The notes below the pieces were generated by a model. That model saw only the letters and a program-made list of their open reading frames with translations, made no database searches and was not told where the DNA came from. From Eutreptiella sp. 'Long Island Sound 2002' (lineage: Eukaryota > Euglenozoa > Euglenophyceae > Eutreptiales > Eutreptiaceae), in contig OZ038400.1 of assembly GCA_964036045.1 (NCBI GenBank), positions 15,745,079-15,809,078 of the forward strand: DNA of 64,000 bases, read 5' to 3'. This document shows, in pieces, positions 13,380 to 25,848 of the stretch. Within the stretch, counting starts at the first letter, position 1. Each line of letters opens with the position of its first letter. Made by a program: the position numbers and the translations under genes.

Positions 13380-14991
13380 TTGGAGGCCGGGACCCTCTTT
13401 TTTGAAATCTTTGGGGCTGAAGGCCGCCAGGCCTTCAGCCGCCCGCCCGCCTTCGCCCACGCCTTAGCCGAAGCCAAAGGCGGAGGCCAACCCTTTAGAG
13501 TCGCTACCCAGGGGGCTTGGCCAAAAATGGCCTTCCTGCCCTGTCTTTGGACGTATTATGCCTAGCCTGTGTGGCGGCTGTCCGGACCGTAGGGTGGTCA
13601 GTCTGGGGGCTTTTTGGTCAATGTTTGATTAAGCAAGTTGACTTTGATTCGGGGCTCGCCTATGTCTTACAGCAGCGGATACCGTTTTACCGGTGGTCCA
13701 AATCCCAATTGTATGGTGCATGGCGTACCCATGAACCTGATTCCATGCTTCCAAGCTTCAAAACTGCTATCTAGAGGGCAAATTGGAGGCCGGGACCCTC
13801 TTTTTTGAAATCTTTGGGGCTGAAGGCCGCCAGGCCTTCAGCCGCCCGCCCGCCTTCGCCCACGCCTTAGCCGAAGCCAAAGGCGGAGGCCAACCCTTTA
13901 GAGTCGCTACCCAGGGGGCTTGGCCAAAAATGGCCTTCCTGCCCTGTCTTTGGACGTATTATGCCTAGCCTCTGTGGCGGCTGTCCGGACCGTAGGGTGG
14001 TCAGTCTGGGGGCTTTTTGGTCAATGTTTGATTAAGCAAGTTGACTTTGATTCGGGGCTCGCCTATGTCTTACAGCAGCGGATACCGTTTTACCGGTGGT
14101 CCAAATCCCAATTGTATGGTGCATGGCGTACCCATGAACCTGATTCCATGCTTCCAAGCTTCAAAACTGCTATCTAGAGGGCAAATTGGAGGCCGGAACC
14201 CTCTTTTTTGAAATCTTTGGGGCTGAAGGCCGCCAGGCCTTCAGCCGCCCGCCCGCCTTCGCCCACGCCTTAGCCGAAGCCAAAGGCGGAGGCCAACCCT
14301 TTAGAGTCGCTACCCAGGGGGCTTGGCCAAAAATGGCCTTCCTGCCCTGTCTTTGGACGTATTATGCCTAGCCTCTGTGGCGGCTGTCCGGACCGTAGGG
14401 TGGTCAGTCTGGGGGCTTTTTGGTCAATGTTTGATTAAGCAAGTTGACTTTGATTCGGGGCTCGCCTATGTCTTACAGCAGCGGATACCGTTTTACCGGT
14501 GGTCCAAATCCCAATTGTATGGTGCATGGCGTACCCATGAACCTGATTCCATGCTTCCAAGCTTCAAAACTGCTATCTAGAGGGCAAATTGGAGGCCGGG
14601 ACCCTCTTTTTTGAAATCTTTGGGGCTGAAGGCCGCGAGGCCTTCAGCCGCCCGCCCGCCTTCGCCCACGCCTTAGCCGAAGCCAAAGACGGAGGCCAAC
14701 CCTTTAGAGTCGCTACCCAGGGGGCTTGGCCAAAAATGGCCTTCCTGCCCTGTCTTTGGACGTATTATGCCTAGCCTCTGTGGCGGCTGTCCGGACCGTA
14801 GGGTGGTCAGTCTGGGGGCTTTTTGGTCAATGTTTGATTAAGCAAGTTGACTTTGATTCGGGGCTCGCCTATGTCTTACAGCAGCGGATACCGTTTTACC
14901 GGTGGTCCAAATCCCAATTGTATGGTGCATGGCGTACCCATGAACCTGATTCCATGCTTCCAAGCTTCAAAACTGCTATCTAGAGGGCAAA

Positions 14992-17900
14992 TTGGAGGCC
15001 GGGACCCTCTTTTTTGAAATCTTTGGGGCTGAAGGCCGCCAGGCCTTCAGCCGCCCGCCCGCCTTCGCCCACGCCTTAGCCGAAGCCAAAGGCGGAGGCC
15101 AACCCTTTAGAGTCGCTACCCAGGGGGCTGGGCCAAAAATGGCCTTCCTGCCCTGTCTTTGGACGTATTATGCCTAGCCTCTGTGGCGGCTGTCCGGACC
15201 GTAGGGTGGTCAGTCTGGGGGCTTTTTGGTCAATGTTTGATTAAGCAAGTTGACTTTGATTCGGGGCTCGCCTATGTCTTACAGCAACGGATACCGTTTT
15301 ACCGGTGGTCCAAATCCCAATTGTATGGTGCATGGCGTACCCATGAACCTGATTCCATGCTTCCAAGCTTCAAAACTGCTATCTAGAGGGCAAATTGGAG
15401 GCCGGGACCCTCTTTTTTGACGTCTTTGGGGCTGAAGGCCGCCAGGCCTTCAGCCGCCCGCCCGCCTTCGCCCACGCCTTAGCCGAAGCCAAAGGCGGAG
15501 GCCAACCCTTTAGAGTCGCTACCCAGGGGGCTTGGCCAAAAATGGCCTTCCTGCCCTGTCTTTGGACGTATTATGCCTAGCCTCTGTGGCGGCTGTCCGG
15601 ACCGTAGGGTGGTCAGTCTGGGGGCTTTTTGGTCAATGTTTGATTAAGCAAGTTGACTTTGATTCGGGGCTCGCCTATGTCTTACAGCAGCGGATACCGT
15701 TTTACCGGTGGTCCAAATCCCAATTGTATGGTGCATGGCGTACCCATGAACCTGATTCCATGCTGCCAAGCTTCAAAACTGCTATCTAGAGGGCAAATTG
15801 GAGGCCGGGACCCTCTTTTTTGAAATCTTTGGGGCTGAAGGCCGCCAGGCCTTCAGCCGCCCGCCCGCCTTCGCCCACGCCTTAGCCGAAGCCAAAGGCG
15901 GAGGCCAACCCTTTAGAGTCGCTACCCAGGGGGCTTGGCCAAAAATGGCCTTCCTGCCCTGTCTTTGGACGTATTATGCCTAGCCTGTGTGGCGGCTGTC
16001 CGGACCGTAGGGTGGTCAGTCTGGGGGCTTTTTGGTCAATGTTTGATTAAGCAAGTTGACTTTGATTCGGGGCTCGCCTATGTCTTACAGCAGCGGATAC
16101 CGTTTTACCGGTGGTCCAAATCCCAATTGTATGGTGCATGGCGTACCCATGAACCTGATTCCATGCTGCCAAGCTTCAAAACTGCTATCTAGAGGGCAAA
16201 TTGGAGGCCGGGACCCTCTTTTTTGAAATCTTTGGGGCTGAAGGCCGCCAGGCCTTCAGCCGCCCGCCCGCCTTCGCCCACGCCTTAGCCGAAGCCAAAG
16301 GCGGAGGCCAACCCTTTAGAGTCGCTACCCAGGGGGCTTGGCCAAAAATGGCCTTCCTGCCCTGTCTTTGGACGTATTATGCCTAGCCTCTGTTGCGGCT
16401 GTCCGGACCGTAGGGTGGTCAGTCTGGGGGCTTTTTGGTCAATGTTTGATTAAGCAAGTTGACTTTGATTCGGGGCTCGCCTATGTCTTACAGCAACGGA
16501 TACCGTTTTACCGGTGGTCCAAATCCCAATTGTATGGTGCATGGCGTACCCATGAACCTGATTCCATGCTTCCAAGCTTCAAAACTGCTATCTAGAGGGC
16601 AAATTGGAGGCCGGGACCCTCTTTTTTGAAATCTTTGGGGCTGAAGGCCGCCAGGCCTTCAGCCGCCCGCCCGCCTTCGCCCACGCCTTAGCCGAAGCCA
16701 AAGGCGGAGGCCAACCCTTTAGAGTCGCTACCCAGGGGGCTGGGCCAAAAATGGCCTTCCTGCCCTGTCTTTGGACGTATTATGCCTAGCCTCTGTGGCG
16801 GCTGTCCGGACCGTAGGGTGGTCAGTCTGGGGGCTTTTTGGTCAATGTTTGATTAAGCAAGTTGACTTTGATTCGGGGCTCGCCTATGTCTTACAGCAAC
16901 GGATACCGTTTTACCGGTGGTCCAAATCCCAATTGTATGGTGCATGGCGTACCCATGAACCTGATTCCATGCTTCCAAGCTTCAAAACTGCTATCTAGAG
17001 GGCAAATTGGAGGCCGGGACCCTCTTTTTTGACGTCTTTGGGGCTGAAGGCCGCCAGGCCTTCAGCCGCCCGCCCGCCTTCGCCCACGCCTTAGCCGAAG
17101 CCAAAGGCGGAGGCCAACCCTTTAGAGTCGCTACCCAGGGGGCTTGGCCAAAAATGGCCTTCCTGCCCTGTCTTTGGACGTATTATGCCTAGCCTCTGTG
17201 GCGGCTGTCCGGACCGTAGGGTGGTCAGTCTGGGGGCTTTTTGGTCAATGTTTGATTAAGCAAGTTGACTTTGATTCGGGGCTCGCCTATGTCTTACAGC
17301 AGCGGATACCGTTTTACCGGTGGTCCAAATCCCAATTGTATGGTGCATGGCGTACCCATGAACCTGATTCCATGCTGCCAAGCTTCAAAACTGCTATCTA
17401 GAGGGCAAATTGGAGGCCGGGACCCTCTTTTTTGAAATCTTTGGGGCTGAAGGCCGCCAGGCCTTCAGCCGCCCGCCCGCCTTCGCCCACGCCTTAGCCG
17501 AAGCCAAAGGCGGAGGCCAACCCTTTAGAGTCGCTACCCAGGGGGCTTGGCCAAAAATGGCCTTCCTGCCCTGTCTTTGGACGTATTATGCCTAGCCTGT
17601 GTGGCGGCTGTCCGGACCGTAGGGTGGTCAGTCTGGGGGCTTTTTGGTCAATGTTTGATTAAGCAAGTTGACTTTGATTCGGGGCTCGCCTATGTCTTAC
17701 AGCAGCGGATACCGTTTTACCGGTGGTCCAAATCCCAATTGTATGGTGCATGGCGTACCCATGAACCTGATTCCATGCTGCCAAGCTTCAAAACTGCTAT
17801 CTAGAGGGCAAATTGGAGGCCGGGACCCTCTTTTTTGAAATCTTTGGGGCTGAAGGCCGCCAGGCCTTCAGCCGCCCGCCCGCCTTCGCCCACGCCTTAG

Positions 17901-19827
17901 CCGAAGCCAAAGGCGGAGGCCAACCCTTTAGAGTCGCTACCCAGGGGGCTTGGCCAAAAATGGCCTTCCTGCCCTGTCTTTGGACGTATTATGCCTAGCC
18001 TCTGTTGCGGCTGTCCGGACCGTAGGGTGGTCAGTCTGGGGGCTTTTTGGTCAATGTTTGATTAAGCAAGTTGACTTTGATTCGGGGCTCGCCTATGTCT
18101 TACAGCAACGGATACCGTTTTACCGGTGGTCCAAATCCCAATTGTATGGTGCATGGCGTACCCATGAACCTGATTCCATGCTTCCAAGCTTCAAAACTGC
18201 TATCTAGAGGGCAAATTGGAGGCCGGGACCCTCTTTTTTGAAATCTTTGGGGCTGAAGGCCGCCAGGCCTTCAGCCGCCCGCCCGCCTTCGCCCACGCCT
18301 TAGCCGAAGCCAAAGGCGGAGGCCAACCCTTTAGAGTCGCTACCCAGGGGGCTGGGCCAAAAATGGCCTTCCTGCCCTGTCTTTGGACGTATTATGCCTA
18401 GCCTCTGTGGCGGCTGTCCGGACCGTAGGGTGGTCAGTCTGGGGGCTTTTTGGTCAATGTTTGATTAAGCAAGTTGACTTTGATTCGGGGCTCGCCTATG
18501 TCTTACAGCAACGGATACCGTTTTACCGGTGGTCCAAATCCCAATTGTATGGTGCATGGCGTACCCATGAACCTGATTCCATGCTTCCAAGCTTCAAAAC
18601 TGCTATCTAGAGGGCAAATTGGAGGCCGGGACCCTCTTTTTTGACGTCTTTGGGGCTGAAGGCCGCCAGGCCTTCAGCCGCCCGCCCGCCTTCGCCCACG
18701 CCTTAGCCGAAGCCAAAGGCGGAGGCCAACCCTTTAGAGTCGCTACCCAGGGGGCTTGGCCAAAAATGGCCTTCCTGCCCTGTCTTTGGACGTATTATGC
18801 CTAGCCTCTGTGGCGGCTGTCCGGACCGTAGGGTGGTCAGTCTGGGGGCTTTTTGGTCAATGTTTGATTAAGCAAGTTGACTTTGATTCGGGGCTCGCCT
18901 ATGTCTTACAGCAGCGGATACCGTTTTACCGGTGGTCCAAATCCCAATTGTATGGTGCATGGCGTACCCATGAACCTGATTCCATGCTGCCAAGCTTCAA
19001 AACTGCTATCTAGAGGGCAAATTGGAGGCCGGGACCCTCTTTTTTGAAATCTTTGGGGCTGAAGGCCGCCAGGCCTTCAGCCGCCCGCCCGCCTTCGCCC
19101 ACGCCTTAGCCGAAGCCAAAGGCGGAGGCCAACCCTTTAGAGTCGCTACCCAGGGGGCTTGGCCAAAAATGGCCTTCCTGCCCTGTCTTTGGACGTATTA
19201 TGCCTAGCCTGTGTGGCGGCTGTCCGGACCGTAGGGTGGTCAGTCTGGGGGCTTTTTGGTCAATGTTTGATTAAGCAAGTTGACTTTGATTCGGGGCTCG
19301 CCTATGTCTTACAGCAGCGGATACCGTTTTACCGGTGGTCCAAATCCCAATTGTATGGTGCATGGCGTACCCATGAACCTGATTCCATGCTGCCAAGCTT
19401 CAAAACTGCTATCTAGAGGGCAAATTGGAGGCCGGGACCCTCTTTTTTGAAATCTTTGGGGCTGAAGGCCGCCAGGCCTTCAGCCGCCCGCCCGCCTTCG
19501 CCCACGCCTTAGCCGAAGCCAAAGGCGGAGGCCAACCCTTTAGAGTCGCTACCCAGGGGGCTTGGCCAAAAATGGCCTTCCTGCCCTGTCTTTGGACGTA
19601 TTATGCCTAGCCTCTGTTGCGGCTGTCCGGACCGTAGGGTGGTCAGTCTGGGGGCTTTTTGGTCAATGTTTGATTAAGCAAGTTGACTTTGATTCGGGGC
19701 TCGCCTATGTCTTACAGCAACGGATACCGTTTTACCGGTGGTCCAAATCCCAATTGTATGGTGCATGGCGTACCCATGAACCTGATTCCATGCTTCCAAG
19801 CTTCAAAACTGCTATCTAGAGGGCAAA
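14992..19827. repeat. Tetrameric higher-order repeat, 3 x 1612 bp
   Basis: Blocks start at 14992, 16604 and 18216. Within each block, unit 1 carries GGGGGCTGGGCC plus CAGCAACGG; unit 2 carries TTTTGACGTCTTT and CATGCTGCC; unit 3 carries CTGTGTGG and CATGCTGCC; unit 4 carries CTGTTGCGG plus CAGCAACGG. The three blocks look nearly identical by eye, which makes this one of the clearest recent block amplifications in the window. Confidence 0.9.
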
Positions 19828-22800
19828 TTGGAGGCCGGGACCCTCTTTTTTGAAATCTTTGGGGCTGAAGGCCGCCAGGCCTTCAGCCGCCCGCCCGCCT
19901 TCGCCCACGCCTTAGCCGAAGCCAAAGGCGGAGGCCAACCCTTTAGAGTCGCTACCCAGGGGGCTTGGCCAAAAATGGCCTTCCTGCCCTGTCTTTGGAC
20001 GTATTATGCCTAGCCTCTGTGGCGGCTGTCCGGACCGTAGGGTGGTCAGTCTGGGGGCTTTTTGGTCAATGTTTGATTAAGCAAGTTGACTTTGATTCGG
20101 GGCTCGCCTATGTCTTACAGCAGCGGATACCGTTTTACCGGTGGTCCAAATCCCAATTGTATGGTGCATGGCGTACCCATGAACCTGATTCCATGCTGCC
20201 AAGCTTCAAAACTGCTATCTAGAGGGCAAATTGGAGGCCGGGACCCTCTTTTTTGAAATCTTTGGGGCTGAAGGCCGCCAGGCCTTCAGCCGCCCGCCCG
20301 CCTTCGCCCACGCCTTAGCCGAAGCCAAAGGCGGAGGCCAACCCTTTAGAGTCGCTACCCAGGGGGCTTGGCCAAAAATGGCCTTCCTGCCCTGTCTTTG
20401 GACGTATTATGCCTAGCCTGTGTGGCGGCTGTCCGGACCGTAGGGTGGTCAGTCTGGGGGCTTTTTGGTCAATGTTTGATTAACCAAGTTGACTTTGATT
20501 CGGGGCTCGCCTATGTCTTACAGCAGCGGATACCGTTTTACCGGTGGTCCAAATCCCAATTGTATGGTGCATGGCGTACCCATGAACCTGATTCCATGCT
20601 GCCAAGCTTCAAAACTGCTATCTAGAGGGCAAATTGGAGGCCGGGACCCTCTTTTTTGAAATCTTTGGGGCTGAAGGCCGCCAGGCCTTCAGCCGCCCGC
20701 CCGCCTTCGCCCACGCCTTAGCCGAAGCCAAAGGCGGAGGCCAACCCTTTAGAGTCGCTACCCAGGGGGCTTGGCCAAAAATGGCCTTCCTGCCCTGTCT
20801 TTGGACGTATTATGCCTAGCCTGTGTGGCGGCTGTCCGGACCGTAGGGTGGTCAGTCTGGGGGCTTTTTGGTCAATGTTTGATTAAGCAAGTTGACTTTG
20901 ATTCGGGGCTCGCCTATGTCTTACAGCAGCGGATACCGTTTTACCGGTGGTCCAAATCCCAATTGTATGGTGCATGGCGTACCCATGAACCTGATTCCAT
21001 GCTTCCAAGCTTCAAAACTGCTATCTAGAGGGCAAATTGGAGGCCGGGACCCTCTTTTTTGAAATCTTTGGGGCTGAAGGCCGCCAGGCCTTCAGCCGCC
21101 CGCCCGCCTTCGCCCACGCCTTAGCCGAAGCCAAAGGCGGAGGCCAACCCTTTAGAGTCGCTACCCAGGGGGCTTGGCCAAAAATGGCCTTCCTGCCCTG
21201 TCTTTGGACGTATTATGCCTAGCCTCTGTGGCGGCTGTCCGGACCGTAGGGTGGTCAGTCTAGGGGCTTTTTGGTCAATGTTTGATTAAGCAAGTTGACT
21301 TTGATTCGGGGCTCGCCTATGTCTTACAGCAGCGGATACCGTTTTACCGGTGGTCCAAATCCCAATTGTATGGTGCATGGCGTACCCATGAACCTGATTC
21401 CATGCTGCCAAGCTTCAAAACTGCTATCTAGAGGGCAAATTGGAGGCCGGGACCCTCTTTTTTGAAATCTTTGGGGCTGAAGGCCGCCAGGCCTTCAGCC
21501 GCCCGCCCGCCTTCGCCCACGCCTTAGCCGAAGCCAAAGGCGGAGGCCAACCCTTTAGAGTCGCTACCCAGGGGGCTTGGCCAAAAATGGCCTTCCTGCC
21601 CTGTCTTTGGACGTATTATGCCTAGCCTGTGTGGCGGCTGTCCGGACCGTAGGGTGGTCAGTCTGGGGGCTTTTTGGTCAATGTTTGATTAAGCAAGTTG
21701 ACTTTGATTCGGGGCTCGCCTATGTCTTACAGCAGCGGATACCGTTTTACCGGTGGTCCAAATCCCAATTGTATGGTGCATGGCGTACCCATGAACCTGA
21801 TTCCATGCTTCCAAGCTTCAAAACTGCTATCTAGAGGGCAAATTGGAGGCCGGGACCCTCTTTTTTGAAATCTTTGGGGCTGAAGGCCGCCAGGCCTTCA
21901 GCCGCCCGCCCGCCTTCGCCCACGCCTTAGCCGAAGCCAAAGGCGGAGGCCAACCCTTTAGAGTCGCTACCCAGGGGGCTTGGCCAAAAATGGCCTTCCT
22001 GCCCTGTCTTTGGACGTATTATGCCTAGCCTCTGTGGCGGCTGTCCGGACCGTAGGGTGGTCAGTCTGGGGGCTTTTTGGTCAATGTTTGATTAAGCAAG
22101 TTGACTTTGATTCGGGGCTCGCCTATGTCTTACAGCAGCGGATACCGTTTTACCGGTGGTCCAAATCCCAATTGTATGGTGCATGGCGTACCCATGAACC
22201 TGATTCCATGCTTCCAAGCTTCAAAACTGCTATCTAGAGGGCAAATTGGAGGCCGGGACCCTCTTTTTTGAAATCTTTGGGGCTGAAGGCCGCCAGGCCT
22301 TCAGCCGCCCGCCCGCCTTCGCCCACGCCTTAGCCGAAGCCAAAGGCGGAGGCCAACCCTTTAGAGTCGCTACCCAGGGGGCTTGGCCAAAAATGGCCTT
22401 CCTGCCCTGTCTTTGGACGTATTATGCCTAGCCTCTGTGGCGGCTGTCCGGACCGTAGGGTGGTCAGTCTGGGGGCTTTTTGGTCAATGTTTGATTAAGC
22501 AAGTTGACTTTGATTCGGGGCTCGCCTATGTCTTACAGCAGCGGATACCGTTTTACCGGTGGTCCAAATCCCAATTGTATGGTGCATGGCGTACCCATGA
22601 ACCTGATTCCATGCTTCCAAGCTTCAAAACTGCTATCTAGAGGGCAAATTGGAGGCCGGGACCCTCTTTTTTGAAATCTTTGGGGCTGAAGGCCGCCAAG
22701 CCTTCAGCCGCCCGCCCGCCTTCGCCCACGCCTTAGCCGAAGCCAAAGGCGGAGGCCAACCCTTTAGAGTCGCTACCCAGGGGGCTTGGCCAAAAATGGC

Positions 22801-24260
22801 CTTCCTGCCCTGTCTTTGGACGTATTATGCCTAGCCTCTGTGGCGGCTGTCCGGACCGTAGGGTGGTCAGTCTGGGGGCTTTTTGGTCAATGTTTGATTA
22901 AGCAAGTTGACTTTGATTCGGGGCTCGCCTATGTCTTACAGCAGCGGATACCGTTTTACCGGTGGTCCAAATCCCAATTGTATGGTGCATGGCGTACCCA
23001 TGAACCTGATTCCATGCTTCCAAGCTTCAAAACTGCTATCTAGAGGGCAAATTGGAGGCCGGGACCCTCTTTTTTGAAATCTTTGGGGCTGAAGGCCGCC
23101 AGGCCTTCAGCCGCCCGCCCGCCTTCGCCCACGCCTTAGCCGAAGCCAAAGGCGGTGGCCAACCCTTTAGAGTCGCTACCCAGGGGGCTTGGCCAAAAAT
23201 GGCCTTCCTGCCCTGTCTTTGGACGTATTATGCCTAGCCTCTGTGGCGGCTGTCCGGACCGTAGGGTGGTCAGTCTGGGGGCTTTTTGGTCAATGTTTGA
23301 TTAAGCAAGTTGACTTTGATTCGGGGCTCGCCTATGTCTTACAGCAGCGGATACCGTTTTACCGGTGGTCCAAATCCCAATTGTATGGTGCATGGCGTAC
23401 CCATGAACCTGATTCCATGCTTCCAAGCTTCAAAACTGCTATCTAGAGGGCAAATTGGAGGCCGGGACCCTCTTTTTTGAAATCTTTGGGGCTGAAGGCC
23501 GCCAGGCCTTCAGCCGCCCACCCCCCTTCGCCCACGCCTTAGCCGAAGCCAAAGGCGGAGGCCAACCCTTTAGAGTCGCTACCCAGGGGGCTTGGCCAAA
23601 AATGGCCTTCCTGCCCTGTCTTTGGACGTATTATGCCTAGCCTCTGTGGCGGCTGTCCGGACCGTAGGGTGGTCAGTCTGGGGGCTTTTTGGTCAATGTT
23701 TGATTAAGCAAGTTGACTTTGATTCGGGGCTCGCCTATGTCTTACAGCAGCGGATACCGTTTTACCGGTGGTCCAAATCCCAATTGTATGGTGCATGGCG
23801 TACCCATGAACCTGATTCCATGCTTCCAAGCTTCAAAACTGCTATCTAGAGGGCAAATTGGAGGCCGGGACCCTCTTTTTTGAAATCTTTGGGGCTGAAG
23901 GCCGCCAGGCCTTCAGCCGCCCGCCCGCCTTCGCCCACGCCTTAGCCGAAGCCAAAGGCGGTGGCCAACCCTTTAGAGTCGCTACCCAGGGGGCTTGGCC
24001 AAAAATGGCCTTCCTGCCCTGTCTTTGGACGTATTATGCCTAGCCTCTGTGGCGGCTGTCCGGACCGTAGGGTGGTCAGTCTGGGGGCTTTTTGGTCAAT
24101 GTTTGATTAAGCAAGTTGACTTTGATTCGGGGCTCGCCTATGTCTTACAGCAGCGGATACCGTTTTACCGGTGGTCCAAATCCCAATTGTATGGTGCATG
24201 GCGTACCCATGAACCTGATTCCATGCTTCCAAGCTTCAAAACTGCTATCTAGAGGGCAAA

Positions 24261-25848
24261 TTGGAGGCCGGGACCCTCTTTTTTGAAATCTTTGGGGCTG
24301 AAGGCCGCCAGGCCTTCAGCCGCCCACCCCCCTTCGCCCACGCCTTAGCCGAAGCCAAAGGCGGAGGCCAACCCTTTAGAGTCGCTACCCAGGGGGCTTG
24401 GCCAAAAATGGCCTTCCTGCCCTGTCTTTGGACGTATTATGCCTAGCCTGTGTGGCGGCTGTCCGGACCGTAGGGTGGTCAGTCTGGGGGCTTTTTGGTC
24501 AATGTTTGATTAAGCAAGTTGACTTTGATTCGGGGCTCGCCTATGTCTTACAGCAGCGGATACCGTTTTACCGGTGGTCCAAATCCCAATTGTATGGTGC
24601 ATGGCGTACCCATGAACCTGATTCCATGCTGCCAAGCTTCAAAACTGCTATCTAGAGGGCAAATTGGAGGCCGGGACCCTCTTTTTTGAAATCTTTGGGG
24701 CTGAAGGCCGCCAGGCCTTCAGCCGCCCGCCCGCCTTAGCCGAAGCCAAAGGCGGAGGCCAACCCTTTAGAGTCGCTACCCAGGGGGCTTGGCCAAAAAT
24801 GGCCTTCCTGCCCTGTCTTTGGACGTATTATGCCTAGCCTGTGTGGCGGCTGTCCGGACCGTAGGGTGGTCAGTCTGGGGGCTTTTGGGTCAATGTTTGA
24901 TTAAGCAAGTTGACTTTGATTCGGGGCTCGCCTATGTCTTACAGCAGCGGATACCGTTTTACCGGTGGTCCAAATCCCAATTGTATGGTGCATGGCGTAC
25001 CCATGAACCTGATTCCATGCTTCCAAGCTTCAAAACTGCTATCTAGAGGGCAAATTGGAGGCCGGGACCCTCTTTTTTGAAATCTTTGGGGCTGAAGGCC
25101 GCCAGGCCTTCAGCCGCCCACCCCCCTTCGCCCACGCCTTAGCCGAAGCCAAAGGCGGAGGCCAACCCTTTAGAGTCGCTACCCAGGGGGCTTGGCCAAA
25201 AATGGCCTTCCTGCCCTGTCTTTGGACGTATTATGCCTAGCCTGTGTGGCGGCTGTCCGGACCGTAGGGTGGTCAGTCTGGGGGCTTTTTGGTCAATGTT
25301 TGATTAAGCAAGTTGACTTTGATTCGGGGCTCGCCTATGTCTTACAGCAGCGGATACCGTTTTACCGGTGGTCCAAATCCCAATTGTATGGTGCATGGCG
25401 TACCCATGAACCTGATTCCATGCTGCCAAGCTTCAAAACTGCTATCTAGAGGGCAAATTGGAGGCCGGGACCCTCTTTTTTGAAATCTTTGGGGCTGAAG
25501 GCCGCCAGGCCTTCAGCCGCCCGCCCGCCTTAGCCGAAGCCAAAGGCGGAGGCCAACCCTTTAGAGTCGCTACCCAGGGGGCTTGGCCAAAAATGGCCTT
25601 CCTGCCCTGTCTTTGGACGTATTATGCCTAGCCTGTGTGGCGGCTGTCCGGACCGTAGGGTGGTCAGTCTGGGGGCTTTTGGGTCAATGTTTGATTAAGC
25701 AAGTTGACTTTGATTCGGGGCTCGCCTATGTCTTACAGCAGCGGATACCGTTTTACCGGTGGTCCAAATCCCAATTGTATGGTGCATGGCGTACCCATGA
25801 ACCTGATTCCATGCTTCCAAGCTTCAAAACTGCTATCTAGAGGGCAAA
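24261..25848. repeat. Dimeric repeat 2 x 794 bp containing the 12-bp-deleted monomer
   Basis: A 403-bp unit with CACCCCCC (24261, 25055) is followed by a 391-bp unit with the 12-bp deletion and GGGGCTTTTGGGTC (24664, 25458). The period is 403 + 391 = 794 bp. The shared deletion and shared substitution show that these two 391-bp units descend from one deletion event. GGGGCTTTTGGGTC also occurs in the full-length unit at 26655, so substitution and deletion have been separated by recombination. Confidence 0.88.
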
